From positions 248,001 through 312,000 of the forward strand of contig NZ_CP083370.1 of NCBI RefSeq assembly GCF_017488845.2: DNA of 64,000 nt, written 5' to 3'. This stretch comes from Ensifer canadensis (GTDB taxonomy: Bacteria > Pseudomonadota > Alphaproteobacteria > Rhizobiales > Rhizobiaceae). This document shows positions 1 to 7,358 of the stretch, piece after piece; position 1 is the stretch's first letter, and every line of letters begins with the position of its first letter. The notes beneath the pieces were generated by a model. It had not been told where the DNA came from. It saw nothing but the letters and a program-made list of their open reading frames with translations, and searched no databases. The position numbers and the translations under genes were made by a program.

Positions 1-261
1 CAGCCATTTGGTGTTACCCGCGAACAGGCTGCTGCCCTTTTGAGTATTAGCCCATCCCTTTTTGACAGCGCAGTTGACGCCGGAACGATGCCACAGCCCC
101 GCGTGCTGCGTGGACGGAACATCTGGGACGTTGAAGAGCTGTGGACGTACTTCCGGGCTTTACCGCACAGAGGTGAAACGACTGCCGACGCTGATGGATC
201 GCAGCCGCAGCGGAATGCCTTCGATGATGCCAAGAGGGCGGGTCAGGCAAATAAATCGTAG
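1..261 (+). CDS. Excisionase/AlpA-like small DNA-binding protein, 5' end outside the window
   Basis: The frame is open from the first base, so the gene starts left of the window; an internal ATG at 40 is unlikely to be the true start. The visible part (about 86 residues) has a compact helix-turn-helix in which residues GVTREQAAALL and SPSLFDSAVDAG form the helices, followed by a wing-like segment ending in IWDVEELWTYF. That layout is typical of AlpA/Xis-type recombination directionality factors and phage small regulators. The tail after residue 60 is polar and probably disordered. It lies at the left end of an island whose right end is a tRNA-Phe fragment, so a role in excision beside an integrase outside the window is plausible but inferred. 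It could equally be a transcriptional regulator. Confidence 0.6.
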   Translation, partial: QPFGVTREQAAALLSISPSLFDSAVDAGTMPQPRVLRGRNIWDVEELWTYFRALPHRGETTADADGSQPQRNAFDDAKRAGQANKS

Positions 262-383
262 GCCCCTGGTCGCATCTGACGATCTGTCGCCCGTATTTTG
301 TTGAGCACGATTCTGTCTATTGATCAAAGACACAGCCACAATTACTTCTAGTTGATGTTCGACGTGGCTCACTGGAGAAATGA

Positions 384-1073
384 GTGGATCCAACACAATG
401 GTTTAACCACTTTCCAGCGACGATAGACGAGGGCTGGGCAACGTTGATTGCTGCAGCAGCAGGGTTTGGTATCGTGGCGTACCAGACGCGGCAAGGTTTC
501 AAATCTATCGCTCATTCTCAAGAAAGGCAGTCAGAACTCGATCGCAACGCCCGGGTGCACCAGGCCGAGCTCGATCGTTCAGCTGATGCCCGTCGACGGC
601 AGAACGAAGCCAACACACTTGCTAGTTCTCTTCTCGCGGAGCTTGTTGCCGCGTCCACAGTTGTCACCAACAGCCTTTCGATAATGAATATTGCAGCGGC
701 GGGACTTGGCGCCGGCGGAGATGTCGTGATTGACAAGATCGCCTTGTCCAACTTCCTCCCGAAGTTTGATCCACTCGTCTATAAAGCGAACATCGGATCG
801 ATCGGTCTGCTCGGTCCTTCAACCGCGCATGATGTGGTGAGCGTTTACAATATGCTGCTCATTTCCGAACGAGTTCCGGAAGCGAGCGACATGCGGGCCA
901 ACTTCGCCTCCAAGCTTATGGAAACCTATCGGACCGCGTTTTCCGACTGGCTGAAAGACGCCGCACACGTCCAGAAGCGCCTTCTTGCGGTAAACGGGAT
1001 CGAAGTTGACCCTGGCCCTGTTTATGAAATCAGACGGGCGCGCATCGAAGAACGCACCAAAACGCAGGAGTGA
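384..1073 (+). CDS. Single-pass membrane protein with cytoplasmic coiled coil (first gene of module A)
   Basis: 229 residues starting at a GTG preceded by GGAGA six bases upstream. A short N-terminus is followed by one hydrophobic segment (about residues 19-35, rich in Ala, Gly and Ile), then a strongly charged stretch (about 40-75, rich in Gln, Arg, Asp and Glu) that looks like a coiled coil, then a mixed helical C-terminal region. No enzymatic motif is visible and I do not recognise the family. Its stop overlaps the GTG start of the next gene (GTGA), and a third gene follows 5 nt later, so the three are one transcription unit. A second membrane protein of similar layout lies at 5441-6226 before a paralogue of the third gene. 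A membrane anchor or effector of a two- or three-protein system is an inference. Confidence 0.7.
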   Translation: MDPTQWFNHFPATIDEGWATLIAAAAGFGIVAYQTRQGFKSIAHSQERQSELDRNARVHQAELDRSADARRRQNEANTLASSLLAELVAASTVVTNSLSIMNIAAAGLGAGGDVVIDKIALSNFLPKFDPLVYKANIGSIGLLGPSTAHDVVSVYNMLLISERVPEASDMRANFASKLMETYRTAFSDWLKDAAHVQKRLLAVNGIEVDPGPVYEIRRARIEERTKTQE

Positions 1074-1651
1074 CCATGTTCAATGAGTTTCCGCAATCAG
1101 ACCTTACGATTGTGAGCACCGATGGATCAGTCTCGCACACAAAAGGCATCGTTTCGTCTAGTGACGCGATCGTGATTCCCGACGCAAAAGCGGCCGTCGA
1201 CATTGGCTATGAGATCCGCCGCTCGTTGCCAAACGGGAAAGACGAAACATTTGAAGTGGTAGATCCGGTCTTCCATCAACAGTTCGGCAGCATCCCGGCA
1301 CACTTCCAGGTGAAGGTTCGCAAAAAGGGCTTACTTCCTGCCGGCGGCGGCGGCAACTACACGATCACCGTCAACGGCCCTAACTCTCGCGTCAATATTC
1401 ATTCTCAAGACAATTCAAACAACGTCGCGCACGATCTCAAGGTGTTTGAGGACGCGCGAGCGGCCATTGTTGCTCAAGTGCCAGACAGCGAAAATCGGGC
1501 GCGGATCATCGGCAGCCTCGATGAAGCCAAAGCGGCCGCAGGCAACCCGGAAACCTATCGAAGCGCCTACCAGAAGCTTATTTCAAGCGCCGCCGACCAC
1601 GTGACCGTCCTTGCGCCTTTCCTTCCAATCCTCACCTCATTTCTCGGATAG
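1070..1651 (+). CDS. Unrecognised soluble protein with Asn/Ser-rich beta segment (module A)
   Basis: 193 residues. The GTG at 1070 overlaps the previous stop by 4 nt; an ATG at 1076 is the alternative start and loses two residues. The first 90 residues look beta-rich. A glycine-rich turn leads into a repetitive-looking strand segment, TITVNGPNSRVNIHSQDNSN (about 102-121). The C-terminal 70 residues are helical and end in a hydrophobic stretch (VLAPFLPILTSFLG). Similar G-P-N-x-R-V-N-I-x-S-x-D-x-S-x-N signatures occur, as far as I recall, in hypothetical proteins near bacterial conflict genes, but I cannot assign a named family. Position between a membrane protein and a conserved 113-aa protein suggests the three act together. 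Function unknown. Confidence 0.7.
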   Translation: MTMFNEFPQSDLTIVSTDGSVSHTKGIVSSSDAIVIPDAKAAVDIGYEIRRSLPNGKDETFEVVDPVFHQQFGSIPAHFQVKVRKKGLLPAGGGGNYTITVNGPNSRVNIHSQDNSNNVAHDLKVFEDARAAIVAQVPDSENRARIIGSLDEAKAAAGNPETYRSAYQKLISSAADHVTVLAPFLPILTSFLG

Positions 1652-1656
1652 CCAAA

Positions 1657-1998
1657 ATGGATCTGAAGACTTTTGTGACTGAGAGTTTGACGCAGATTCT
1701 GGACGGCGTGCGCGAAGCGCAGAAGCGGCCGGGAGGCGAAAATGTCGGCGCGGACGGCTACATAAACCCGACGAGCGGAAACTTGATGCCGGGCGGCACA
1801 AGCGGCTTTTTCACTTTGGTTGACTTTGATGTGTCGGTGGTCGCCGAAGCAAAGGAGGGCGGAACGTCGGTCAGGGTTGCAAGCGCCGAAATGTCCGATG
1901 GGTCGTCGCGCTCCCTGCAGAATGCAAGCAGGGTCAAGTTTTCGGTCCATGTGAGACTTCCACAAGGGGGCCAGAACAGAGACCAATCAAGGTATTAA
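1657..1998 (+). CDS. Small conserved alpha+beta protein, copy A of an island paralogue pair
   Basis: 113 residues, beginning 5 nt after the preceding stop. The N-terminal 23 residues form an amphipathic helix (MDLKTFVTESLTQILDGV...). A glycine-rich linker follows, then at least three beta strands including FFTLVDFDVSV and RVKFSVHVRLP. By eye about 94 of 113 residues match the product at 6317-6703, so the two genes arose by duplication or were acquired as related modules. The tail QGGQNRDQSRY is polar and probably disordered. No catalytic motif is visible. The conserved helix-then-sheet design could mediate binding or sensing, which is inference; the family is unknown to me. Confidence 0.75.
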   Translation: MDLKTFVTESLTQILDGVREAQKRPGGENVGADGYINPTSGNLMPGGTSGFFTLVDFDVSVVAEAKEGGTSVRVASAEMSDGSSRSLQNASRVKFSVHVRLPQGGQNRDQSRY

Positions 1999-2135
1999 CC
2001 GTCCGGGAGAGCGATATTGCATACCACTGATTTCGCCAGTCTTTCGATCCGTCGTGCCAAACGGCTGCAATCTTTTCCTCGTCGTCGCTTTGCTGCCGCT
2101 CATCACCACGTCGGCAACAGCCAACTGAACCATCT

Positions 2136-2450
2136 ATGATTACGAACGAGGAAGAAAACTATCGACGGATCCGCAAGAGCCATCAGGCGTTTGAGATCCT
2201 GCATACCTTAGCTGCATTTGAGCCGAGCGGTAGATCCAACGATTGCATATTGGCTGGATACCTGGACCTTCTGGCACTTGGTGGCAGTAGACTCGAAATC
2301 CGAACGGCGCTTGAAAGGCTGGATCAAATGGGCCTCCTGCGCTCCAGCGCTGTAGACGACTACATGGTAGTCACCCTGACCGAGAAAGGTGAAAGGGTGG
2401 CGCGTGGAAGCGACCAGATAGAAGGCGTCGCCAAGCCTCCACGCGACTGA
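2136..2450 (+). CDS. Winged-helix-like small protein
   Basis: 104 residues, ATG start after a 137-nt gap. The segment SRLEIRTALERLDQMGLLRSS followed by YMVVTLTEKGERVA has the helix-then-hairpin pattern of a winged helix, in which a helix ending in MGLL packs before a beta wing. Such proteins are frequent in mobile elements as regulators. A small gene starts with GTG 5 nt after its stop, so the two are probably co-transcribed. DNA binding is inferred from the pattern only. Confidence 0.55.
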   Translation: MITNEEENYRRIRKSHQAFEILHTLAAFEPSGRSNDCILAGYLDLLALGGSRLEIRTALERLDQMGLLRSSAVDDYMVVTLTEKGERVARGSDQIEGVAKPPRD

Positions 2451-2454
2451 AAAA

Positions 2455-2655
2455 GTGGCTACGCCCGCCACGGAATTGATGGAAGACTTCACGTTGGCGT
2501 TCCTCAAAAGGCTGCCGAGAGAGCTGCCAATGGAAGAACGCCGCCTGCTGGTTGCCCAATATGCCGGCAACATCGCTCCACGGCTCTATGAAGGCGGCAA
2601 GCTGAGCGAAGTGTGCTGGCGCGTTTTATCTCAAGTCGCCAACTTGGCGACTTGA
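2455..2655 (+). CDS. Small helical protein of unknown function
   Basis: 66 residues with a GTG start, 5 nt downstream of the winged-helix gene. The sequence is helical and contains a run of acidic, basic and leucine residues (EDFTLAFLKRLPRELPMEERR). It has no recognisable motif. The last eight codons and the stop lie inside a 25-bp perfect palindrome, so the end of the gene doubles as a structured or regulatory site. It may be a mobile-element accessory gene. Coding status is supported mainly by tight coupling to its neighbour. Confidence 0.45.
   Translation: MATPATELMEDFTLAFLKRLPRELPMEERRLLVAQYAGNIAPRLYEGGKLSEVCWRVLSQVANLAT
2631..2655. promoter_or_regulatory. 25-bp perfect palindrome at a gene end
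   Basis: Twelve-base arms around one central base; the core CGCCAACTTGGCG (2637-2649) is the same odd-centred 13-mer, on the opposite strand, as in the palindrome at 11991-12007. It overlaps the stop of the 66-aa gene and lies 41 nt before the next start. It could be an operator for the downstream gene or an RNA hairpin; there is no T-run, so it is not a classical terminator. Confidence 0.6.
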
Positions 2656-2695
2656 TGCCGTGTTCGCCCAAGAAGGGTCGAATGGAGGGTCGTAC

Positions 2696-3124
2696 ATGAT
2701 GGTTAGCTCGATCAATGTTCAACGAGATCCCGACGTCTTCTCCGTTGCGCGACTACATCGGATGCTACTGATTTGCACCGAACTAGTTGCGAGGCGCGGC
2801 GCCATTGCGCAGCCCCTTCTTGATCGGTTGCAGCGTGAATATGCACTTGCGACGCTCCGCGATCTCGATAGCGCTCCCCATCGCAGGCACCAGCTGGTCT
2901 ATAGCTATCCTCCCCGTGGCATGCAGCGCGAGGTTGCCGCCAGATATCTGGGCGTCGGCGTTACTGAGTTCGACGGAATGGTTGCCGATCGGCGAATGCC
3001 TCTTCCGAGCCGTATCGGCAGATGTGTTGTCTGGGACCGCTGGAAGTTAGACGAGGCCTTTTCGGATCTCTGTGACGACAACAGCCGCATCGAAGATGTA
3101 GGAGAAGGCCGCGGCGAGGGCTGA
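2696..3124 (+). CDS. Excisionase-like helix-turn-helix protein
   Basis: 142 residues from ATG 2696, chosen because GGAGG lies 7 nt upstream; a GTG at 2660 in the same frame has no comparable site. The N-terminal half is helical and has no motif I know. The C-terminal part (EVAARYLGVGVTEFDGMVAD, then a basic strand and WDRWKLDEAFSDL) repeats the pattern of the protein at the left window edge: a turn-containing helix pair that chooses a site, a wing, and a W-x-x-x-x-L-D-E-A-F helix. This is the MerR/AlpA/Xis small-regulator layout. Role in island transcription or excision is inferred. Confidence 0.55.
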   Translation: MMVSSINVQRDPDVFSVARLHRMLLICTELVARRGAIAQPLLDRLQREYALATLRDLDSAPHRRHQLVYSYPPRGMQREVAARYLGVGVTEFDGMVADRRMPLPSRIGRCVVWDRWKLDEAFSDLCDDNSRIEDVGEGRGEG

Positions 3125-3535
3125 CGAAAGTAGGGTTCCGCCGACAAACTCGACGATGCCTTGCTGCCCGCACCGTAGAACGGGACGACCCGAGCCCCAA
3201 GTTTAAAGTTTAAGGGATGCGATATGAGACTTTGGGTAGCGCGCGGATACAGATCGTCCGCGCAATTACCTATCTATTGACAAGGATCGGGTTAGGATCC
3301 CGATCTTGTCTTTAGGCTGCCATGTTGGTCCACCACAGTGCAGTCAGCTTGGCTCAAGCTTGAGCAGGTGAGCTAGGTAAGCGCCGGCGCTGTATGTGAG
3401 GCGGTGTCCGATATTGGTGAGTGAAAGCAACACCCTCATACGAAGCCGAAGAGGCAAGGCCCAGCTTGGCTGGTTTGAGATTGATATCTGGCACAAATCA
3501 GTTTCTATGAGCTCTCAGACGAAAGGAAACATCCC
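3125..3535. other. 411-nt non-coding region ahead of the Fic module
   Basis: No convincing gene on either strand. It holds an imperfect inverted repeat with 12-13-base arms (3279-3310) and a perfect 14-bp palindrome, GCTCAAGCTTGAGC (3352-3365), about 170 nt before the antitoxin start. It probably contains the promoter of the Fic module, but I cannot place -35/-10 boxes with confidence. Confidence 0.5.
3279..3310. promoter_or_regulatory. Inverted repeat with one-base bulge
   Basis: Left arm GACAAGGATCGGG (3279-3291) and right arm CCCGATCTTGTC (3299-3310) pair except for one extra G, around a 7-base loop. No T-run follows. A TTGACA hexamer (3277-3282) overlaps the left arm but has no good -10 partner. 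Operator or RNA hairpin cannot be separated from sequence alone. Confidence 0.5.
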
Positions 3536-3736
3536 ATGAACGAACCACTAAAACATCTTCTCGAAGTAGCTCGAAAGGCGCCGCAGACGAAGAGCGATTT
3601 GGAGGTTCAGCGTCGCAGCTTCGCTTACGGCAACACGCATTTTGAGAACAGCAAAATTACGCGTGAAATGGTGAACAAAATAGCTGACGAGATGCCTCTC
3701 TCCGACGCCAGCTCGAAAGCTTTGACCGGACGATGA
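3536..3736 (+). CDS. Candidate Fic antitoxin, small
   Basis: 66 residues; ATG preceded by AAGGAAA. The gene overlaps the Fic gene by 4 nt (ATGA), which is typical of coupled antitoxin-toxin pairs. The middle carries RRSFAYGNTHFENSKITREM. Class I Fic antitoxins (VbhA/FicA type) use an inhibitory helix with the motif S/T-x-x-x-E-G/N. Here the Glu-Asn pair is present (THFEN) but the Ser/Thr position is occupied by Asn, so the match is near rather than exact. The flanking helices fit a small protein that docks on a Fic core and blocks ATP. Antitoxin function is inferred from size, coupling and this motif. Confidence 0.65.
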   Translation: MNEPLKHLLEVARKAPQTKSDLEVQRRSFAYGNTHFENSKITREMVNKIADEMPLSDASSKALTGR

Positions 3737-4407
3737 GCGAAGAAGATCGCCGCCACAGCGTGGCCAGCGAAGCTTATCTTATTAAAGACGAGCAATTGAG
3801 AGCTGAAGCCGAGGCCAGGAATGGCCTCATTCAGTTCGACCATGCTTGCAGCATGATCCTCGATGCGATCGAAAAAGGCGAAAAGTGGAAACTGCGGCCT
3901 TCAGCGATCCTTACGCTCCACAGGGCGGCGCTCGATGGCATTAGCGGCTATGCAGGGAACTTTCGACCGTCCGATGTCGCCATTCAGGGAAGCGAGCACA
4001 AGCCCGTTCAAGCTTTCCAGGTCCCCGGCCTAATCGAGGAAATGTGCGATTACGTCAATGACAACTGGCATGAGAAAACAGCTGTCCATTTGGCGTCGTA
4101 CATCATGTGGCGGCTCAATTGGATTCACCCCTTCAGCGATGGCAATGGCCGGACATCTCGAATGGTGTCTTACCTGGTTTTGTGCGTAAAGCTGGGGTTT
4201 CTCCTGCCTGGTCACAACACGATACCTGATCAGATCGTCGATAACAGAAAGCCTTACTTTGACGCTCTGGAGGCGGCCGATAAGGAGATGGAGGCAGGCT
4301 CAATTAATCTTTCAAAGATGGAAGACCTTATTGAGCATATGCTTGCAGTCCAACTTGCTGTCGTCATGGAAAACGCGACCGGGAAGGCGTTTCTTCAACA
4401 CGAGTAA
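3733..4407 (+). CDS. Fic-domain AMP-transferase family protein
   Basis: 224 residues with a complete Fic core signature, HPFSDGNGRTSR, beginning at His132. In the family this His deprotonates the target hydroxyl, the Asp/Glu binds the metal and the Gly-Asn-Gly-Arg loop holds the nucleotide phosphates, so the protein should transfer AMP (rarely another nucleotide) from ATP to a protein side chain. The beta-hairpin flap region upstream (YAGNFRPSDVAIQG, about 75-88) is also present. There is no obvious N-terminal inhibitory helix inside the protein, consistent with a separate antitoxin in the overlapping upstream gene. It is therefore probably a class I Fic toxin-antitoxin pair carried as island cargo. 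Target is unknown. Confidence 0.85.
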   Translation: MSEEDRRHSVASEAYLIKDEQLRAEAEARNGLIQFDHACSMILDAIEKGEKWKLRPSAILTLHRAALDGISGYAGNFRPSDVAIQGSEHKPVQAFQVPGLIEEMCDYVNDNWHEKTAVHLASYIMWRLNWIHPFSDGNGRTSRMVSYLVLCVKLGFLLPGHNTIPDQIVDNRKPYFDALEAADKEMEAGSINLSKMEDLIEHMLAVQLAVVMENATGKAFLQHE

Positions 4408-4652
4408 TCACGTCACGCCTGAGCCGCCTTCCCTGGACTCGGTGCTCTACGCACGCATGCACCCTCGTTGCATTTAGCCATCGAACGAAGGCCACAACTA
4501 ATCTTCGGAGGCCTTCGGACACCACGTTTCCGAAACCTGCGTGTCCGCTTATTCCACTATTCGCGTTCGAGACGCCGGCAACAGACTAGCGCTCTGATTG
4601 CAAATGCGCTTTATGCCTAAGTCTCATTAAGGTTGCTGGGCAGGGGATTGAC

Positions 4653-5441
4653 TTGGGGGCCGGTAAAAAGAGGCGCGAGGCTTTCCTCGCAAAAAATGCC
4701 GTCTGCTATTTCTGTGGCGCAGAAGCCACCACGATAGATCACGTGCCCGCGCGCGAGTGTTTCCGCGATCGCGTTGGCCCAGAAGGCTATGAGTTTCCAG
4801 CGTGTGCCGAATGCAACAATACGGCTGGTCCAATTGAGCAGGTGGTCGCCCTATACCTGATTATGGGTAACCACGACGGCATGTCATCCGTCCCCCACAT
4901 GCAGAAGCTTATTCGAGGGGTCCACAACAACAATCCTCAATTCTTGCCAGTGCTCGACCTGACCGCCAATGAAAAACGGCGGGCCATCCGGGGGCATCGA
5001 TTTATGCTACCAGCGGGTCAGCCATTCTCACATGCCCCGGTCGCGCGCCTGCCGGAGGAAAATCGTGAGGCGTTCAAGTTCTTCGAGAGACGCCTGGTTT
5101 GCGCCCTTTACTACAAGCACATGAGTGCGGTTCTTCTGCGGACACACTTAATCCGCACACATCGCGTGCAGGCCATCGCGACCTCGGCGGAAGACCTTAT
5201 CCGCGAAGCTGCCCCTATGATGCCAAACGCCGAGCACGGCAACCGGCAGAATACGAACATCGGAGAGCAGTTTCTCTATGTGTGGTACGGCGACCCGAAA
5301 ACAGAGATCTTCACCTTCCTGGCGCAATTCTCGAAATCGTTCGTTTTCGTCGGGATTGCCTGTCCGCCAGAGGCGCACGAAGGCGGAGAAGACTACTACC
5401 CTCACAGTGAAGACTTGAGAGACAAGGTTGAAAACGCCTAA
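4653..5441 (+). CDS. HNH-type nuclease-like protein (first gene of module B)
   Basis: 262 residues if the TTG at 4653 is used; the first certain region begins a few residues later, so the start is tentative. Near the N-terminus are CYFCG (Cys18, Cys21), TIDHVPARE (Asp29-His30) and CAECNNTAG (Cys51, Cys54, Asn55). The two Cys pairs should bind structural zinc, and DH plus the late Asn are the HNH/beta-beta-alpha-metal catalytic pattern. The remaining 200 residues are unrecognised and probably a sensor or specificity domain. The stop overlaps the next start (TAATG), so the nuclease and a membrane protein are coupled. HNH proteins next to a membrane protein and a small conserved protein are common in anti-phage cassettes; that role here is inference. 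Confidence 0.7.
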   Translation: MGAGKKRREAFLAKNAVCYFCGAEATTIDHVPARECFRDRVGPEGYEFPACAECNNTAGPIEQVVALYLIMGNHDGMSSVPHMQKLIRGVHNNNPQFLPVLDLTANEKRRAIRGHRFMLPAGQPFSHAPVARLPEENREAFKFFERRLVCALYYKHMSAVLLRTHLIRTHRVQAIATSAEDLIREAAPMMPNAEHGNRQNTNIGEQFLYVWYGDPKTEIFTFLAQFSKSFVFVGIACPPEAHEGGEDYYPHSEDLRDKVENA

Positions 5442-6226
5442 TGCTGAATGCTCTTCCAGAAATTTATGCCACGATGAATCCACCTATCATCGTGCAGACA
5501 GTGAGCGACGATAGTGTCGCTCTTTGGTCCGGTTTGGGCGGAGCAGTCCTCGGAGCGCTGGTCTCGGGTGTCATTTCATGGGTTCTTGCGCGACAGACCA
5601 GTAAGCAGCAACTCGCCCGTGATAGTGAGCAAAGGCGGGAAACGGAAAAATCACAGGCGCTAAAAGCGGTTATCAAACTGCAAGCTATCCTCAACGCGTT
5701 GCATGACACTAAGCGCACAATCGACGGAATGCTCACTTCGGCCGAAGAACAGGGGTACGGAGATATCGACCTTTGGCAGAAGGCTATGCCAATATCGGGC
5801 CTGCCCAAGGAACCGATATCATTCGATCCGCAAGACATCGTCGTGCTCTTCGCTGCGCAAAAGCATGATATTGCCAACGATTTGACGTTGATGAGTTCGC
5901 GCTGGGCGTCGTTGCTAGAGAATATGAAGGACTACAATCGACTGAGAACCGAGTTGGTACATAGCATCCCTACCGATCGGATGGAGGGTGACCGCGGCAC
6001 CTTCGTGCTAAATGCCGGGCAAATCGCTATGTTCGGACCACGGATGCACGTTCTAAACAACCTAATGGCTCAAGTCATGGAGAACCTTGAAGCTGACCTC
6101 AACAACGGCTTCCGGGTCGCAAATGAAATGGGACCCGCTCTTCGGACGTACCTCAACGACAACAAATTTCCGATCGTTGGGAGGGCGCAGCCTGCTGAAA
6201 AACCTGAAGCGCCTGACGTTGAGTAG
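5441..6226 (+). CDS. Single-pass membrane protein with coiled coil (module B)
   Basis: 261 residues from the ATG that overlaps the HNH gene's stop; ATG 5474 is an alternative. A short N-terminus, one glycine-rich hydrophobic segment (about 30-49, SGLGGAVLGALVSGVISWVL), then a basic/acidic helix rich in Gln and Arg (50-75) and a helical cytoplasmic domain. This is the same design as the 384-1073 product, although the sequences are not obviously similar. The gene is followed after 90 nt by the paralogue of the 1657-1998 gene. Being membrane-anchored beside a nuclease, it could be a sensor or effector; no motif proves this. Confidence 0.7.
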   Translation: MLNALPEIYATMNPPIIVQTVSDDSVALWSGLGGAVLGALVSGVISWVLARQTSKQQLARDSEQRRETEKSQALKAVIKLQAILNALHDTKRTIDGMLTSAEEQGYGDIDLWQKAMPISGLPKEPISFDPQDIVVLFAAQKHDIANDLTLMSSRWASLLENMKDYNRLRTELVHSIPTDRMEGDRGTFVLNAGQIAMFGPRMHVLNNLMAQVMENLEADLNNGFRVANEMGPALRTYLNDNKFPIVGRAQPAEKPEAPDVE

Positions 6227-6316
6227 GCAAACGCACTATCTCGAAATGCAGCAGATCCTGTGACCGCGCTCGCGCTTTTCCTTCCGTTACCGACATCGCT
6301 TTCTAGGGTGAACCTG

Positions 6317-6703
6317 ATGGACCTCAAAACATTTGTTGCGGAGAGCTTGACGCAGATTTTAGAGGGCGTGCGGGAAGCTCAAAGCCGCCCAGGAGGGGAC
6401 AATGTAGCAGCAGAGGGCTACATTGCGCCTGCAAACGGAAATCTGATGGCCGGCGGCACAAGCGGCTTTTTTACATTGGTCGATTTTGATGTTTCCGTTC
6501 TTGCCGAAGCCAAGGAAGGGGGCGCCTCAGTCAGGGTGGCAAGCGCCGAAATGTCAGATCCCACTTCGCGATCAATGCAGAACACAAGCAGGGTGAAGTT
6601 CTCGGTGCATGTGCGCCTGCCGCAGGGCGGGCAAAACAGAGATCGTTCTTCGTACAATCGCGGCGGCTATCGGGCGGTAGATGACTATGATCCGCTTGCT
6701 TAA
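6317..6703 (+). CDS. Small conserved alpha+beta protein, copy B of an island paralogue pair
   Basis: 128 residues; ATG 6317 is chosen because AGGGTG lies 6 nt upstream and because it aligns exactly with the start of copy A. Residues 1-113 match copy A (1657-1998) at about 94 positions, with conservative changes and a strictly kept core FFTLVDFDVSV and SRVKFSVHVRLPQGGQNRD. The extra 15 residues are a Tyr/Gly/Asp-rich tail. Many of the codon third positions differ, so the duplication is not recent or the modules came in separately. It ends module B. Function unknown; strong conservation of a whole small protein beside two different partner sets suggests it is the shared component. Confidence 0.75.
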   Translation: MDLKTFVAESLTQILEGVREAQSRPGGDNVAAEGYIAPANGNLMAGGTSGFFTLVDFDVSVLAEAKEGGASVRVASAEMSDPTSRSMQNTSRVKFSVHVRLPQGGQNRDRSSYNRGGYRAVDDYDPLA

Positions 6704-6743
6704 ACTGAACTGAGAGATAAACACGCGCAGGGCGGATCGGCGA

Positions 6744-7139
6744 TCACCTAAACGACCACGCCGCCACGACCTGTCGTGGCACTAGCATGCGGACGCCAAT
6801 TTCTGCTCTCCATGCAAACAGGCCGGCTGGTAGAAATATGCCTCCGACTTGTCCGCACACTCTGGTTTCAATTATGCCGACGTCGCCAAGCTCGGGGGCA
6901 CCGGTTTGCCTTAGCCCCGATACGGCCAATGCCTGATGCCAAAGCGCCTCAAGGGAACCGGCCGCCGCTATCAATGTAAATGCCTCGGTCTCGCTTCCCC
7001 AAACCGGAAGCATGATCGACGTGCCCGTGATCTTTTCAACCCAGGCAGCCGGCCAAGATGAACAGTCTGAAACACCCCACACCAGTGGCGTCTTCATCGA
7101 CTCCTCAATGAAGTGGTGAAACTTCAGGTCAAGCGACAT
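6744..7139 (-). CDS. Phage DUF6950-like tail-module protein
   Basis: 131 residues from ATG 7139, 4 nt after the stop of the interrupted upstream phage gene. It has the N-terminal PLVWGVSDCSSWPAAWVEKI signature (a WG-x-x-DC motif, as in NlpC/P60-related phage peptidases) and a mid-protein GDVGIIE strand. This is the pattern I associate with DUF6950, a gene of siphophage tail modules probably acting as a cell-wall peptidase or assembly factor. It is now stranded between module B and an IS21 element, so it is likely a prophage relic that may no longer be expressed. Confidence 0.6.
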   Translation of the reverse strand: MSLDLKFHHFIEESMKTPLVWGVSDCSSWPAAWVEKITGTSIMLPVWGSETEAFTLIAAAGSLEALWHQALAVSGLRQTGAPELGDVGIIETRVCGQVGGIFLPAGLFAWRAEIGVRMLVPRQVVAAWSFR

Positions 7140-7143
7140 GCGG

Positions 7144-7209
7144 TCAGCAGTGGGCAAAGTCTTCCTCCCAGCGTTTGATCACGCGGGTGTAGGCGCCGAA
7201 CTGGCTGAC
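7144..7209 (-). pseudogene. 3' fragment of a phage gene split by IS21
   Basis: Reading the minus strand across the two copies of the 7-bp target duplication restores an open frame that runs from the right flank (about 9901 downwards) through GAYAQLTT, VSQFGAYTRV and IKRWEEDFAHC to a stop at 7146-7144. The next phage gene starts 4 nt later, so this is the real C-terminus of the interrupted gene. Confidence 0.65.
7203..7209. repeat. Left target-site duplication of IS21 element
   Basis: GGCTGAC, repeated exactly at 9834-9840. Seven base pairs is within the 4-8 bp range of the IS21 family. Confidence 0.85.
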
Positions 7210-7358
7210 TGCGTATTCCGATGAAGCCGGCCATTGATTCCGATTTGAAGCCGGCCAGTCATTCCGATTTCATTCCGGCCGGCGTTCCGATTTGAAGGCG
7301 GCCATTTCTCGGACTGATCCTGGGTCTGTTTGATGTTTGGATCGGGTTTTGTTTCAGG

